A stretch of DNA of 49,231 bases from Thiohalobacter sp. (GCA_026984515.1 JALSRZ010000109.1:1-49231); one strand, 5' to 3'. Positions 1-10,656 are shown, numbered from the stretch's first letter. Translations and numbers: made by a program. The notes: generated from the letters alone by a model not told the origin.

Positions 1-100
1 ATTTCCACTCAAGCCCACCCAGCTCAAGGCTCTGATCAGGCTCCCGCCTCAGACCTTGACCTAAAATCCGCGCTGCGGCCAAGGCTGTGAGAAATTCGGG

Positions 101-487
101 CTAGCCCAGCGCGTCCCGCACTTTTTCCAGTTTGGCGCGCACTTCGCCCGCCAGCTGTTCCACACCGGCCTGTTCAACCAGACCCAGCACTGCATTGGGA
201 TCCATGAAGGCAACCGTAACAGCGCCGTCGTCTTCCTCACGCACCACGACATTACAGGGCAGCAGCAAACCGATATCCGGATCGGCATTCAGCGCCTGGT
301 TGGCGAGTTTGGGGTTACAGGCACCGAGAATGGTGTAGGGCTTACGGTCCACGTCAATCTTTTTCTTCAGGGTTGCCTTGACATCGATTTCTGTCAACAC
401 GCCGAAACCCTCGGCTTTCAGCGCTTCCGTAACCTTGTGGATGGCGTCGTCAAAGCCGCCGGATACCTGCACACTAAATCCATACAT
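101..487 (-). CDS. DUF302 family protein
   Basis: A 128-residue protein with the layout of the DUF302 family: an opening phrase of the MYGFSVQVSGGFDDAIHKV type, a middle phrase TILGACNPKLANQAL, and LLLPCNVVVREEDDG. These family features include the conserved cysteine and the LPCNVVV strand. There is no signal peptide, so it is probably cytoplasmic. DUF302 proteins are common in sulfur oxidisers and other chemolithotrophs and some have been linked to metal or redox sensing, but no reaction is established and I assign none. It is transcribed away from the CPBP protease gene with a short divergent gap. The family call is firm, the role unknown. Confidence 0.85.
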   Translation of the reverse strand: MYGFSVQVSGGFDDAIHKVTEALKAEGFGVLTEIDVKATLKKKIDVDRKPYTILGACNPKLANQALNADPDIGLLLPCNVVVREEDDGAVTVAFMDPNAVLGLVEQAGVEQLAGEVRAKLEKVRDALG

Positions 488-571
488 GGTCGTTCTCCCG
501 TGTAAGTGAGGTGCGCAATTGTACTTGATCCGGCGGGTGTCTGTAGCCCGGCAATCGCGTACGATACGCCG

Positions 572-1015
572 GTGAATGCTGCACAGGCCCGCTACTGGAA
601 AGACCCGCTGTTTTTTGCCGCTCTCGGCGCGGCGCTGCTGTACTGGGGTGTACTCTACCTGCTGGTCCGGCCTGCACCCGACCCCGCCTGGCCGTTACGC
701 GAACCGCTGCGCTTTCTCTACCCGGCCCTGCTCTACCCGGTGGTGGAAGAAATGATCTTTCGCGGTTACCTCCAGGAACTTGCCCACCGGCACCTGAAAC
801 CCTGGCGGCTCGGCCCGCTCAGCCACGCCAATATCCTGACCAGCCTGCTGTTCACGGCATTGCACTTTATCCACCACCCGCCCCTGTGGGCGGCAGCGGT
901 GCTGGTACCGTCCCTGCTGTTCGGGTTTTTCAAGGATCGCAGCGAGCGCCTGGGGGCACCGATCGCGCTGCATGTCTTCTACAACAGCGGCTATTTTCTG
1001 CTGTTCACCCAATAA
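572..1015 (+). CDS. Small CPBP (CAAX/Abi-type) intramembrane protease
   Basis: Carries the three motif blocks of the CPBP glutamic intramembrane proteases: EE at residues 59-60 with R64 (EEMIFRG), H98 in LHFIHH, and HVFYN at 134-138. It has four to five hydrophobic stretches. At 147 residues it is far shorter than usual Abi proteins and fits the compact proteases paired with C-terminal sorting tags (possibly the JDVT-CTERM type, from memory). I chose GTG at 572 because the hydrophobic protein starts there; the frame is open back to a GTG at 506 and the 22 extra residues look non-coding. No tagged substrate gene is visible nearby. A strong terminator follows the stop codon directly. Confidence 0.72.
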   Translation: MNAAQARYWKDPLFFAALGAALLYWGVLYLLVRPAPDPAWPLREPLRFLYPALLYPVVEEMIFRGYLQELAHRHLKPWRLGPLSHANILTSLLFTALHFIHHPPLWAAAVLVPSLLFGFFKDRSERLGAPIALHVFYNSGYFLLFTQ

Positions 1016-1039
1016 AAAGGAGCCCGCAGGCTCCTTTTT
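1014..1039. terminator. Bidirectional Rho-independent terminator
   Basis: A perfect 11-bp stem (AAAAAGGAGCC / GGCTCCTTTTT) with a 4-base loop, flanked by A and T runs. It overlaps the stop codon of the CPBP gene and lies just behind the convergent small exported-protein gene, so it can serve both. Confidence 0.9.
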
Positions 1040-1057
1040 CCAGGCCGCTGCCGGCGC

Positions 1058-1375
1058 TTACAGCTTGCCGAGTGGCCGGGTGAAGGTGTATGCGGCCGGC
1101 TCGGCAACCAGCGTGGTCGCCGATTCGCCCGTGTTGCCGCCCAGTGCACTGAATGGCAGGGTGATAATAAAGGTTACCGTGGTCACCACCGTGCTGACCA
1201 GCATGAACGGCCGCACCAGGAACGCATCGGCCATCATCATGCCACCGCTCGGCTCTTCGCTGTCGACCATGTAACCATAGGAATTCGCACTGGCGGTCAT
1301 CGGCAAGCTCAGCGTGGTCATGGTCAACACGCAAACCATAAGATAACTGGCCAGTTTTTTAGTGATTATCTGCAT
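1058..1375 (-). CDS. Small exported/membrane hypothetical protein
   Basis: A 105-residue protein with a clear signal peptide: KK at residues 6-7, a hydrophobic core, and a probable cleavage after TASA near residue 30. The mature part has one hydrophobic segment (about residues 55-80, LVRPFMLVSTVVTTVTFIITLPFSALGG) and a short polar tail. I recognise no catalytic motif or domain. It could be an inner-membrane protein with two spans or a periplasmic protein with an amphipathic segment. It is a stand-alone gene, with the terminator at 1014-1039 behind it and about 200 bases in front before purC. Coding is supported by the signal peptide and the SD-like TCAGGAGACAC upstream of the ATG. Confidence 0.7.
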   Translation of the reverse strand: MQIITKKLASYLMVCVLTMTTLSLPMTASANSYGYMVDSEEPSGGMMMADAFLVRPFMLVSTVVTTVTFIITLPFSALGGNTGESATTLVAEPAAYTFTRPLGKL

Positions 1376-1570
1376 GATCTGTGTCTCCTGTTGAACATGC
1401 CCCAGTCGGGTGTATCAAGTATAGGCTAACCGGACAGCGAAATCGGGGCCGTGGTGCACCGGGTTCGCCGCATCCCGCGTCCTGGGACCTTATCGGCCAC
1501 CGTAGCGGAAATTTGATGAATTCAGTCACAATTCGGGCGCGCTACCGCAAACGGGCGGCTTGTACCTGAT

Positions 1571-2464
1571 TTACCCGGAAAAATCCGTTAGCCGCTGGAG
1601 TGCCTCCCGGTACTTTTCCGCGGTCTGACGAATAATCCTGTCCGGCAGGGACGGCCCTGGCGGGGTTTTGTCCCAGTCCAGGGTCTCCAGGTAATCGCGC
1701 ACGAACTGCTTGTCAAAACTGGGGGGACTGACCCCCACCCGGTATTCCGCTTGCGGCCAGAAGCGGGAGGAATCCGGGGTCAGCACTTCATCGATCAGGA
1801 CCAGGCCACCGCTGTTGTCCAGGCCGAATTCGAACTTGGTATCGGCGATGATGATGCCCCGCTGCAGGGCGTAGGCGGCGGCTTCGCGATACAGCTTCAG
1901 GCTGATGTCCCGTACCTGTGCGGCAATCGTTGCACCCAGCAGCGCCTCGGTGTGACTGAAATCGACATTTTCGTCGTGGCCGCCCACCTCCGCCTTGGTG
2001 GAGGGTGTATAGATGGGCTCCGGCAACTGCTCGGCCAGCTGCAGTCCGGCGGGCAGCCGGATACCACACACGGCGCCGCTGGCCTGGTAATCCTTCCAGC
2101 CGGAACCGATCAAATAACCTCGCACTATGGCTTCTACCGGCAAGGCCTCGAGTTTGCGCACCACAATGGCGCGCCCTTCCACCTGGGCGCGCTCCTGCGC
2201 GTCCGGCAGCACCGTTGCCAGCGGCATGTCCGCCAGGTGGTTCGGGACCAGGTGACGGGTTCGCTCGAACCAGAAATTGGCAACGGCTGTCAGTACCGCC
2301 CCCTTGCCCGGGATCGGGTCCGGCAGCACCACGTCAAACGCCGACAGCCGGTCAGTGGTCACGATCAGCAGGTGCTCCTCGCCAACGGCGTAAATGTCGC
2401 GCACCTTGCCGCGCGCCAGCAGCGGCAGGCTGTCGATTCGGGATTCGTACAGTATTTCCAGCAT
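1571..2464 (-). CDS. purC: SAICAR synthase
   Basis: Phosphoribosylaminoimidazole-succinocarboxamide synthase of purine biosynthesis. It joins CAIR to aspartate using ATP, in the cytoplasm. The protein (297 residues from the chosen start) shows the family phrases [30 protein letters not shown] and the [16 protein letters not shown] segment of the active site. It is the longer form of PurC seen in many gammaproteobacteria and yeast. The ATG at 2464 (MLEILYES) has GGAG 9 bases upstream; the frame is open 25 codons further but those lie over the promoter palindrome. It is divergent from purEK, which supply its substrate. Confidence 0.97.
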   Translation of the reverse strand: MLEILYESRIDSLPLLARGKVRDIYAVGEEHLLIVTTDRLSAFDVVLPDPIPGKGAVLTAVANFWFERTRHLVPNHLADMPLATVLPDAQERAQVEGRAIVVRKLEALPVEAIVRGYLIGSGWKDYQASGAVCGIRLPAGLQLAEQLPEPIYTPSTKAEVGGHDENVDFSHTEALLGATIAAQVRDISLKLYREAAAYALQRGIIIADTKFEFGLDNSGGLVLIDEVLTPDSSRFWPQAEYRVGVSPPSFDKQFVRDYLETLDWDKTPPGPSLPDRIIRQTAEKYREALQRLTDFSG

Positions 2465-2485
2465 AGCGATCTCCACGGCAGGGAC

Positions 2486-2527
2486 GCATTGTACCGGTGG
2501 CGGGCGCCCGATGCAGTGGTACAATGC
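2486..2527. promoter_or_regulatory. Symmetrical divergent promoter of purC and purEK
   Basis: A perfect 10-bp inverted repeat, GCATTGTACC (2486-2495) and GGTACAATGC (2518-2527), 22 bases apart. Each arm holds TACAAT, a good sigma-70 -10 hexamer, on the outward-reading strand (2520-2525 for purE, 2488-2493 for purC). The -35 regions would overlap in the centre and are weak. The leaders would be about 20 bases to each start codon. The arrangement is read from sequence; promoter activity is inferred. Confidence 0.55.
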
Positions 2528-2553
2528 GCGTTTCCTCAAACCCGGGGGCAGGT

Positions 2554-3048
2554 ATGGGACCCAGGAAAATCGGCCTGGTAATGGGCAGCAACAGCGACTG
2601 GGACGTCATGCAGGCGGCCGCGCAACAGCTGGAACACTTCGGGGTGGAGTTCGAGGCGCGCGTGGTATCGGCCCACCGGACACCCGACCTGCTGTTTGAA
2701 TACGCGGCCAGTGCGCGGCAACGCGGCCTGGCCTGCATCATCGCCGGGGCGGGCGGTGCAGCCCACCTGCCGGGCATGCTGGCGGCCAAAACCACCCTGC
2801 CGGTGCTGGGCGTCCCGGTTCCCTCGCGTCATCTCAAGGGTATGGATTCCCTGCTCTCCATCGTGCAGATGCCCAAAGGCGTGCCCGTCGCTACCTTTGC
2901 CATCGGCACTGCGGGCGCAGCCAATGCGGCCCTGTTTGCGGTCAGCCTGCTGGCCAGCGAAGACGCCGGGCTGGCCGCGCAACTCGACGACTTCCGCGCC
3001 GCGCAGACCGACATGGCGCTGCACATGGAGCTGCCCCCGCAACCGTGA
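2554..3048 (+). CDS. purE: N5-carboxyaminoimidazole ribonucleotide mutase
   Basis: Moves the carboxyl group of N5-CAIR to carbon 4 to give CAIR, the substrate of PurC. The 164-residue class I PurE has the signatures GSNSDWDVM (residues 11-19) and VVSAHRTPD, plus [11 protein letters not shown] and GVPVPS in the substrate pocket. The ATG at 2554 follows GGGGGCAGG; the frame runs 19 codons further upstream, across the promoter, and I exclude that part. It overlaps purK by four bases, so the two are translated together. Presence of purK implies this is the bacterial mutase type rather than the class II carboxylase. Confidence 0.97.
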   Translation: MGPRKIGLVMGSNSDWDVMQAAAQQLEHFGVEFEARVVSAHRTPDLLFEYAASARQRGLACIIAGAGGAAHLPGMLAAKTTLPVLGVPVPSRHLKGMDSLLSIVQMPKGVPVATFAIGTAGAANAALFAVSLLASEDAGLAAQLDDFRAAQTDMALHMELPPQP

Positions 3049-4181
3049 TCCTGCCCGACTCCACCCTCGGCGTGCTGGGTGGCGGCCAGCTCGGGCGCAT
3101 GTTCTGCATGGCGGCACACAGCATGGGCTACCGGGTATGGGTGCTCGACCCGGACCCCGACAGCCCGGCCGGTGCAATCGCCGATCGACACCTGCAGGCC
3201 CGCTACACCGACCATGCCGTGCTGGAAGACATGGCCGAACACTGCGCGGCCGTCACCACCGAATTTGAAAATGTGCCGGCCGAGACGCTGGAATTCCTGG
3301 AAGCACACACCCGGGTCCGGCCGGGTTCGCGCGCGGTTGCCATTGCCCGCGACCGCATCCTCGAAAAAACCTTTATCCGGGAACAGGGGCTGGCAACCGC
3401 GCCGTTCTTTGCCATCCAGACCAGCGATGACCTGCAGACAGCCTGCGCCGGTCTGCGGATGCCGGCGCTGCTGAAAACCGCGCAACTCGGTTACGACGGC
3501 AAAGGCCAGTTTGCAGTCAACAGCCCGTCAGACGCCGGGCAGGGTTTTCGGCAACTGCAGCAAGCACCCTGTATCCTGGAGGAACGTGTCGACCTGGCGC
3601 TGGAATTCTCGGTGATCCTGGCGCGCAGCGTCCAGGGCGATATCGCGGTCTACCCGCCGGGCGAGAATGTACACGTCAATGGCATACTGGATACCACCTG
3701 CGTACCGGCAGGCATCGGCACAGACACGAAGACGCAGGCTGAAGCCATGGCCGTCAGGCTCGCAGAGGCCATGCAGTACTGCGGTGTGCTGGCGGTTGAA
3801 TTTTTCCTGACCCGGGACGGGCAGCTGCTGATCAACGAAATGGCTCCGCGCCCGCATAACAGCGGGCACTACACGCTGGATGCCGCACTCACATCCCAGT
3901 TCGAACAGCAGGTGCGCAGCCTGTGCGGACTGCCACCGGGTTCCACTGAACTGTTGTCCCCGGTGGTGATGGTGAACGTACTCGGCGACCTGTGGGAACA
4001 GGGTACACCCTGCTGGGAACGGCTGTTCGCGCATCCCGGGGTGAAACTGCACCTGTACGGGAAACACCTGGCGCGAAGCGGCCGCAAGATGGGGCACTAT
4101 AACTGCCTGGCAAAAGACCCGTCCGCAGCGCAGGATCTTGCACAGGAAGTCCGCACGGCGCTTGCTCCGGAGCAGCGCTGA
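3045..4181 (+). CDS. purK: N5-CAIR synthetase (ATP-grasp)
   Basis: Makes N5-CAIR from AIR, bicarbonate and ATP. It has 378 residues with the ATP-grasp layout: an N-terminal Rossmann-like domain ([12 protein letters not shown] at about 9-20), [19 protein letters not shown] as the ATP-binding strand, and the metal site phrase [15 protein letters not shown]. The start is GTG, overlapping the purE stop as GTGA, so translation is coupled. The gene ends 62 bases before the convergent cbbR gene; I see no clean terminator in that gap, only GC-rich imperfect repeats. Confidence 0.97.
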   Translation: MILPDSTLGVLGGGQLGRMFCMAAHSMGYRVWVLDPDPDSPAGAIADRHLQARYTDHAVLEDMAEHCAAVTTEFENVPAETLEFLEAHTRVRPGSRAVAIARDRILEKTFIREQGLATAPFFAIQTSDDLQTACAGLRMPALLKTAQLGYDGKGQFAVNSPSDAGQGFRQLQQAPCILEERVDLALEFSVILARSVQGDIAVYPPGENVHVNGILDTTCVPAGIGTDTKTQAEAMAVRLAEAMQYCGVLAVEFFLTRDGQLLINEMAPRPHNSGHYTLDAALTSQFEQQVRSLCGLPPGSTELLSPVVMVNVLGDLWEQGTPCWERLFAHPGVKLHLYGKHLARSGRKMGHYNCLAKDPSAAQDLAQEVRTALAPEQR

Positions 4182-4243
4182 AACGTGCAGGTAAGCCCGG
4201 CATCGCGCCGAAGGGCGGCGCTCCTGCGAAGGGAGACTGCGCG

Positions 4244-5185
4244 TCAACCCGCTGGAGCGCTCTCCTGCAAACGCTGGAGCGTCGGCAGGTTCAGCATCTG
4301 CGCCGACTCCTCGCACACGAAGGCCCGGAAACCCTGTGCCGCTGCCGACAGGCGTTTGCCGTTGCGGTGCATGATGTACCAGTTACGCACGATCGGCAGC
4401 TCGACCACGTCCAGGATCACCAGTCGTTTCAGTTCCAGCTCCATTTCCAGGGTGTGCAGGGACAACAGGCCCAGGCCCAGGCCGGCCTCGACACCCTGCT
4501 TGATGGCCTCGGAACTGCTCATCTCCATGGTCGATGACAACGACAGGCCGTGCTCGACAAAAAACCGTTCCGTGGCCGAACGCGTACCGGAACCTTGTTC
4601 GCGCACCAGGAACGTCTCCTGCTGCAAGCGTTCCAGCGGAATCCTGGCTTGGCCAGACAGCGGGTGTGCGGGCGGCGCAATCGCCACCAGCGGGTTCTCC
4701 ATGAAGATCGTTGCCACCAGGTCCATGTCCTCCGGCGGCTTGCCCATCACCACCAGGTCGGTGTTATTGTCGGACAGGGCGTGCAGCAGGCCTTCCCGGT
4801 TGGTGACGTCCAGGCTGACCTGGACACCGGGGTAACGGCGGCAGAACTCCGCCAGCAACTGTGGAACGAAATAGTTGGCCGTACTGGCAACGGCAATATG
4901 CAAGCGGCCCCGTTCCAGCCCCCGCATTTCATCGAAAACCAGGCTGGCCTCTTCCAGAGTGCCCAGGATAGAGCGCGCATAGCGCTCCATCTCCTGGCCT
5001 GCCTCGGTGAGAAAAATCCGTTTGCCCACCTGCTCAAACAGGGGCAGGCCCGTCCCTTCCTCCAGCTGTCGAACCTGCATGGAAACGGCCGGCTGGGTGA
5101 GGTGCAGCTCGCTTGCTGCGCGGGTAAAGCTCAGGTGCCGCGCCACGGCTTCGAAAATGGTCAGCTGGCGAAGGGTTAGATTCAT
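4244..5185 (-). CDS. cbbR: LysR-type regulator, CbbR
   Basis: LysR-type activator expected to control the Calvin-cycle genes. The 313-residue protein has a winged HTH at about residues 3-63 (LRQLTIFEAVARHLSFTRAASELHLTQPAVSMQVRQLE), in the wording typical of CbbR rather than of generic LysR proteins, followed by a substrate-binding effector domain. Known CbbR proteins sense metabolites such as RuBP, phosphoenolpyruvate or NADPH; which one acts here cannot be read. It is the last gene of the minus-strand carbon-fixation block, behind sqr, and has its own palindromic operator in the upstream gap, so autoregulation is likely. That it is CbbR is inferred from N-terminal similarity and context. Confidence 0.85.
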   Translation of the reverse strand: MNLTLRQLTIFEAVARHLSFTRAASELHLTQPAVSMQVRQLEEGTGLPLFEQVGKRIFLTEAGQEMERYARSILGTLEEASLVFDEMRGLERGRLHIAVASTANYFVPQLLAEFCRRYPGVQVSLDVTNREGLLHALSDNNTDLVVMGKPPEDMDLVATIFMENPLVAIAPPAHPLSGQARIPLERLQQETFLVREQGSGTRSATERFFVEHGLSLSSTMEMSSSEAIKQGVEAGLGLGLLSLHTLEMELELKRLVILDVVELPIVRNWYIMHRNGKRLSAAAQGFRAFVCEESAQMLNLPTLQRLQESAPAG

Positions 5186-5212
5186 AGGAACGAACCTTAT
5201 GATGGCCCATAG

Positions 5213-5235
5213 TACAATAAGATTTTCTTATTGTA
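5213..5235. promoter_or_regulatory. CbbR-type operator palindrome before cbbR
   Basis: A perfect inverted repeat with 10-bp arms TACAATAAGA and TCTTATTGTA around TTT. Its core reads TAA-N7-TTA, matching the TNA-N7-TNA half-site pattern described for CbbR. It begins 27 bases upstream of the cbbR start codon, consistent with autoregulation. It is also just downstream of sqr, so it does not obviously serve that gene. Confidence 0.65.
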
Positions 5236-5279
5236 TCCCTTCAGCCCGCCGCCAGCCAGCAGACTGACTCCCGCCCGCG

Positions 5280-6841
<1,562 letters not shown>

Positions 6842-7453
6842 TTACGCGCTGCCACCGGGCAGGCATGGCCGGTTATGAAACTCCAGCTTGCGGCCATAGC
6901 GCCCGCACAGAAAACGCGTGAATGCCGCGTTGTCGATGCGTGCGCGATACCAGGAAGCCGGCTCGGAACCCAGTACGTGCCCCAGTGCTGCACGTATTAC
7001 GCCGGCGTGCGCGATGACCAGCACGTGGCTGCCCCGGTACTCGCTGAAAACAGACTCAAGGGCCTCAGCAACGCGCGCACCGAACGACTCCAGCGATTCG
7101 GAACCGCGTGGCCGGTTGTGCTGCGGGTCCTGGTAGAAAGCCCGGTATTCCGCTTCGTCACGCGCCATGATCTGTTCGGCGCTCAAACCTTCCCAGTCAC
7201 CCAGGCCGACTTCGCGGAAACGCGCGTCAACCTCCACCGGCAAACCGTAACGCTCCTGCAACGCTACCGCGAACGCGTGGCAGCGCTGCATGGGTGAAGA
7301 GACCAGCCGGGACCAGGGCACATTGTCGCCTACGGCATCCCACATCTGTTGCCAGCCAGTATCGCTTAACGGGTCGTCAACACCGTGCCCGCGAAAACGA
7401 CGTCCACCGACCGGCTCGCCGTGGCGGATGAAATCAATGATGGTGTCTGCCAC
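6842..7453 (-). CDS. Histidine phosphatase family protein linked to cbb genes
   Basis: A 203-residue member of the phosphoglycerate-mutase-like phosphatases. Catalytic residues are readable: R10-H11 in the RHGE motif (phosphohistidine), R57 (SSPMQRC), E81 (REVGLGDWEG) as proton donor and H149 (VIAHAGVIR). It is cytoplasmic. The start is GTG, only four bases after the cbbO stop, so it is co-transcribed with cbbQO. Its substrate is unknown. The plant phosphatase that destroys the RubisCO inhibitor CA1P belongs to the same superfamily, so clearing a misfire sugar phosphate is a reasonable idea, but it is inference only. A cobalamin-pathway phosphatase (CobC-like) is a possible alternative with no support from neighbours. 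Confidence 0.88.
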   Translation of the reverse strand: MADTIIDFIRHGEPVGGRRFRGHGVDDPLSDTGWQQMWDAVGDNVPWSRLVSSPMQRCHAFAVALQERYGLPVEVDARFREVGLGDWEGLSAEQIMARDEAEYRAFYQDPQHNRPRGSESLESFGARVAEALESVFSEYRGSHVLVIAHAGVIRAALGHVLGSEPASWYRARIDNAAFTRFLCGRYGRKLEFHNRPCLPGGSA

Positions 7454-7457
7454 CGGT

Positions 7458-9704
7458 CTACCTGGTCAGCGCCATGAACAGCTGCGGCAGTTTTTCGGGC
7501 AGCCGTTCGACCCGGTCAATCACAGTGTAGCTTTTTCCGAAGATGTCACTGACATACTCGTCGGCGCGTGGGTCGAGCGATATACAGTGCGTGTAGATGC
7601 CTTTCTGGTCCAGTTCCTGCACGGCCTTGTGTGCATCCTCGATCAACAGGCGGTCGTCACTGGTATCGACATCGGCGGGTTCACCATCGGTCAGGATCAG
7701 CATCAGTTTCTTGTCGGCCTGTTGCGCTTCCAGGTAGTGTGCCGCATGGCGCATGGCAGCGCCCATGCGGGTCGAGTAGGCGGCATCCATCGCTGCCAGC
7801 CGGCCCTTGACTTCGTCTCCCCAGTGCTCGCGGAACCCTTTGAAGTGCAGGAAGCGAACATCATGCCGGGTATTGGAATGAAACCCGGCGATAGCAAACG
7901 AATCGCCCAGTTTCTCGATCGCCCAGGCCAGCAGGGAAACGGCTTCCTGGCTGAGTTCCAGGATACTCTGCTCACAGCCGTCCGGTATCTCGTTGACGGA
8001 CTCGGACAGGTCCAGCAACAGGGTAACCGCCAGGTCGCGGCTGTCGTGACGGTGACTCATATTGATGCGCGGGTCCGGCTCGGCACCGCACTTGTAATCG
8101 ATCAGCGAACGAATCGCAACGTCCAGGTCCAGCTCGCTGCCTTCTTCCTGGTAACGGATGCGCACCAGGTTCTGGGGTTTGAGCATTTCCAGCATCTGCC
8201 TGAGGCGTTTTGCCAGCGCACTGTGCTTGCGCAGCAGCTGGTCGATGTCGCCCGGATTGCCCTGCGGATGCAGGACTTCATAGACACTCACCCAGTCGGG
8301 ACGAAAGGTTTTGGTGTTGTAATCCCACTCGGGATAGTGTCGCGGAGGCAAGCCTTCGGTCTCGACTTCCTCCATCGGCACATCGCGGTCATCCTCGAAG
8401 GCTTCTTCCTCGTCACCTTCCTCGATGAATTTCCACATGTGGCGGTTATCGTCGCGGTACTCGACCTCGGTATCCTCGAAACGCACATTGGGCAACAGGT
8501 CACTCTGCCGGCGCGTGCGGGCAATGAAGGACACGGCCAGCCCGGCCACCTCGGCAGTACTGGACTCACCCGCCTGCATCAGTTCGTGAAAACGCGCAGC
8601 GAACTCAAGCACATCTTCGTTCCTGTACGGGTGCCGGTCATCCAGGATGGCGCGCGACAGCATGGCGAGCCGGTGGCGTATACAGGATTCCTTTTCTGAA
8701 TCACAGGCAGCTTCTTCCGGCTGCGGGTGCAGAGCCTGGAAAATCCTGCGCATACCCGGAAAGCGGCGCATGATCAGCGCCTCCACGCGCGAATCTTCCA
8801 GCAACTCTATGGCAACACGCTGAAAGGGACTGTAGTTATCCGCGATGATCGCTGTAGTCCAGCGCCGGTGGCCGGCAATGTGGGCGAGTACGGCGCGATA
8901 GCGATCAATACCCCGGATACCTGCGTAGTCATCATAGACATCCGGAACCCGGATACCGAGACGGTCATAGTAGGGCATGGGCTTACGCAGGGTATCGAAG
9001 GCCAGCGAGTAAGGCACCAGGTATTCGGGGTCTTGCCACAGTCCACGCAGGTACAGGTCCAGCTTGCGTTCGTGGTCGGCAAACAGCGTGCCGTGACGCT
9101 CGCGCTGCAGCATGGCCCGGCTGTCGGCGGACTGCAGCGAGAAAAAGTCGCGCTGGCGGTCCGGGTTGTCTGAATAGTTGCGGATACCGTACTCCAGCCA
9201 GTTTTTCAGTCCTTCCAGGGACAGCTGGTTCAACAGGTACGGCACCTGGTTGAGAAAATCGGGCAGGCCCGGACTGGGGATGGTGGTATGAAAACCGTGT
9301 ATAGACCCCGTGGTGCGTTCCATGAAATCGAACACCAGGTCCAGGTAGTGCTGCATCTGTTCACGACTGCCAAGACGGCGTGCCGCTTCCAGGAGTGACT
9401 GCAGGAAAGGCAGGATGGAGTTACCGTTGGGGCTGCGCGACATCTTCCATACGCACTGTGAAACCGTCGACAGCATGCTTTCACCCAGCAGGCGGGCGAC
9501 TTCCGGCATCTCCTCCAGGTACACCAGCACCGGCTCGAAACCGCGACCGATCATGCACACCAGCGACGCACCTTCCAGGTAGTCCCGGATGCCCTGCCCG
9601 GAGAGCAGCGCAACGGCTTCGTCCATGCAATCCGGGAAGACGTCGTCGAGCTGCTCGAAGTTGCACTTGAGCTGTTCCCGGTAGACCGAAAGATCAGTGT
9701 TCAC
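7458..9704 (-). CDS. cbbO: RubisCO activase subunit, von Willebrand domain
   Basis: The adaptor subunit of the CbbQ-CbbO RubisCO activase, which pulls inhibitory sugar phosphates out of RubisCO sites. The protein is 748 residues: a long helical N-terminal half, an acidic linker (EEGDEEEAFEDDRDVPMEEVE, about residues 425-445) and a C-terminal VWA domain with the MIDAS motif D565-L-S567-E-S569 (DLSES) and a DGEPAD loop. This matches CbbO; NorD is the close paralogue in nitric oxide reductase clusters, but the RubisCO context decides. The start is GTG with AGGTG eight bases before it. It lies 50 bases after cbbQ on the same strand. Confidence 0.93.
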   Translation of the reverse strand: MNTDLSVYREQLKCNFEQLDDVFPDCMDEAVALLSGQGIRDYLEGASLVCMIGRGFEPVLVYLEEMPEVARLLGESMLSTVSQCVWKMSRSPNGNSILPFLQSLLEAARRLGSREQMQHYLDLVFDFMERTTGSIHGFHTTIPSPGLPDFLNQVPYLLNQLSLEGLKNWLEYGIRNYSDNPDRQRDFFSLQSADSRAMLQRERHGTLFADHERKLDLYLRGLWQDPEYLVPYSLAFDTLRKPMPYYDRLGIRVPDVYDDYAGIRGIDRYRAVLAHIAGHRRWTTAIIADNYSPFQRVAIELLEDSRVEALIMRRFPGMRRIFQALHPQPEEAACDSEKESCIRHRLAMLSRAILDDRHPYRNEDVLEFAARFHELMQAGESSTAEVAGLAVSFIARTRRQSDLLPNVRFEDTEVEYRDDNRHMWKFIEEGDEEEAFEDDRDVPMEEVETEGLPPRHYPEWDYNTKTFRPDWVSVYEVLHPQGNPGDIDQLLRKHSALAKRLRQMLEMLKPQNLVRIRYQEEGSELDLDVAIRSLIDYKCGAEPDPRINMSHRHDSRDLAVTLLLDLSESVNEIPDGCEQSILELSQEAVSLLAWAIEKLGDSFAIAGFHSNTRHDVRFLHFKGFREHWGDEVKGRLAAMDAAYSTRMGAAMRHAAHYLEAQQADKKLMLILTDGEPADVDTSDDRLLIEDAHKAVQELDQKGIYTHCISLDPRADEYVSDIFGKSYTVIDRVERLPEKLPQLFMALTR

Positions 9705-9754
9705 GGCTGTGCACCTGCCGGCAGCGGCCGTAATATGTCGCTTGCCGCGTGTCT

Positions 9755-10558
9755 TTATGCAAAAACCGCATCGATAGCATGATCCAGCGTGGCACGGATA
9801 TCGGCGTCGTCGGTAATGGGGCGCACCAGCGCCATGCGGCAGGCATCCGCCGCTGTTACCTCACGCTTCATCAGGTTGGCCGCATACACCAGCAGGCGGG
9901 TGGATATGCCTTCGTCCAGGCCGTGCCCCTTCAGGTTGCGCGCAGCGTGCGCAATCTTTACCAGCTTGTCGGCGATAGCCTCATCCACGCCGGTCTCCTT
10001 GCGCACAATGGAAGCTTCCACGCCGCTGTCCGGGTAATCGAAATCGAGCGCGGAAAAACGCTGCTTGGTGGACTGCTTGAGATCTTTCATCAGGCTCTGG
10101 TAACCGGGGTTATAGGAAATCACCAGCTGGAAATCGGGGTGTGCATCCACCAGCTCGCCCTTTTTGTCCAGCGGCAGCACACGCCGATGGTCGGTGAGGG
10201 GATGAATCACAACCGTTGTGTCCTGCCGTGCCTCGACGATCTCGTCGAGATAACAGATCGCACCGATGCGGGCCGCCACTGTCAGTGGCCCGTCCAGCCA
10301 GCGGGTACCGTCGGCATCCAGCAGGTAGCGGCCGACCAGGTCCGAAGCCGTCATGTCCTCGTTGCAGGCCACGGTGATCAGCGGCTTGCCGAGCTTCCAG
10401 GCCATGTACTCAATAAAACGGGATTTTCCGCACCCGGTCGGCCCCTTGATCATCACCGGCATGCGCGCCGCATAGGCAGCTTCATACAGCTCCGTTTCAT
10501 TGGACTGCGGCTGGTAAAAGGGTTCGGACTTGATAGTGTATTGCTCGGTATCACTCAT
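9755..10558 (-). CDS. cbbQ: RubisCO activase AAA+ ATPase
   Basis: MoxR-type AAA+ ATPase forming the hexameric motor of the CbbQO activase. The 267 residues show Walker A GPTGCGKS at 39-46, Walker B ICYLDEIVEA at 101-110, and the CbbQ-type N-terminus (YTIKSEPFYQPQSNE). NorQ is the nearest relative, but cbbM lies directly upstream. The start codon is odd: a REP/MITE-like repeat ends two bases before the ATG, so the 5' leader is repeat-derived and shows no Shine-Dalgarno sequence. It is separated from cbbM by that repeat, a second inverted repeat and a strong terminator, so expression should be lower than or separate from cbbM. Confidence 0.94.
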   Translation of the reverse strand: MSDTEQYTIKSEPFYQPQSNETELYEAAYAARMPVMIKGPTGCGKSRFIEYMAWKLGKPLITVACNEDMTASDLVGRYLLDADGTRWLDGPLTVAARIGAICYLDEIVEARQDTTVVIHPLTDHRRVLPLDKKGELVDAHPDFQLVISYNPGYQSLMKDLKQSTKQRFSALDFDYPDSGVEASIVRKETGVDEAIADKLVKIAHAARNLKGHGLDEGISTRLLVYAANLMKREVTAADACRMALVRPITDDADIRATLDHAIDAVFA

Positions 10559-10560
10559 CG

Positions 10561-10648
10561 TTTCAATGGGGTCAGACTCGATTGATCTTAACCCCTTCTC
10601 CTGTAATTAAGCTGGCACCGGGATCGATCGAGTCTGACCCCATTGAAA
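10561..10648. repeat. MITE-like inverted repeat, GGGGTCAGACTCG type
   Basis: Two perfect 22-bp inverted arms (10561-10582 and 10627-10648), each containing GGGGTCAGACTCG or its complement, enclose 44 bases. A 20-base match to the arm is found at 21987-22006, inside the element between soeA and soeB. Such sequences recur in gammaproteobacteria near REP-associated tyrosine transposases (from memory). No transposase gene is present in the window, so this would be a non-autonomous copy. Confidence 0.85.
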
Positions 10649-10656
10649 CATTGAAA

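Noticed and set aside
1751-2581. 276-codon open frame opposite purC
   Set aside because: Shadow of purC, spans the divergent promoter and has a non-protein-like composition.
7458-10558. norQ/norD of nitric oxide reductase instead of cbbQ/cbbO
   Set aside because: The families are similar, but there is no norCB and the genes lie directly behind form II RubisCO.
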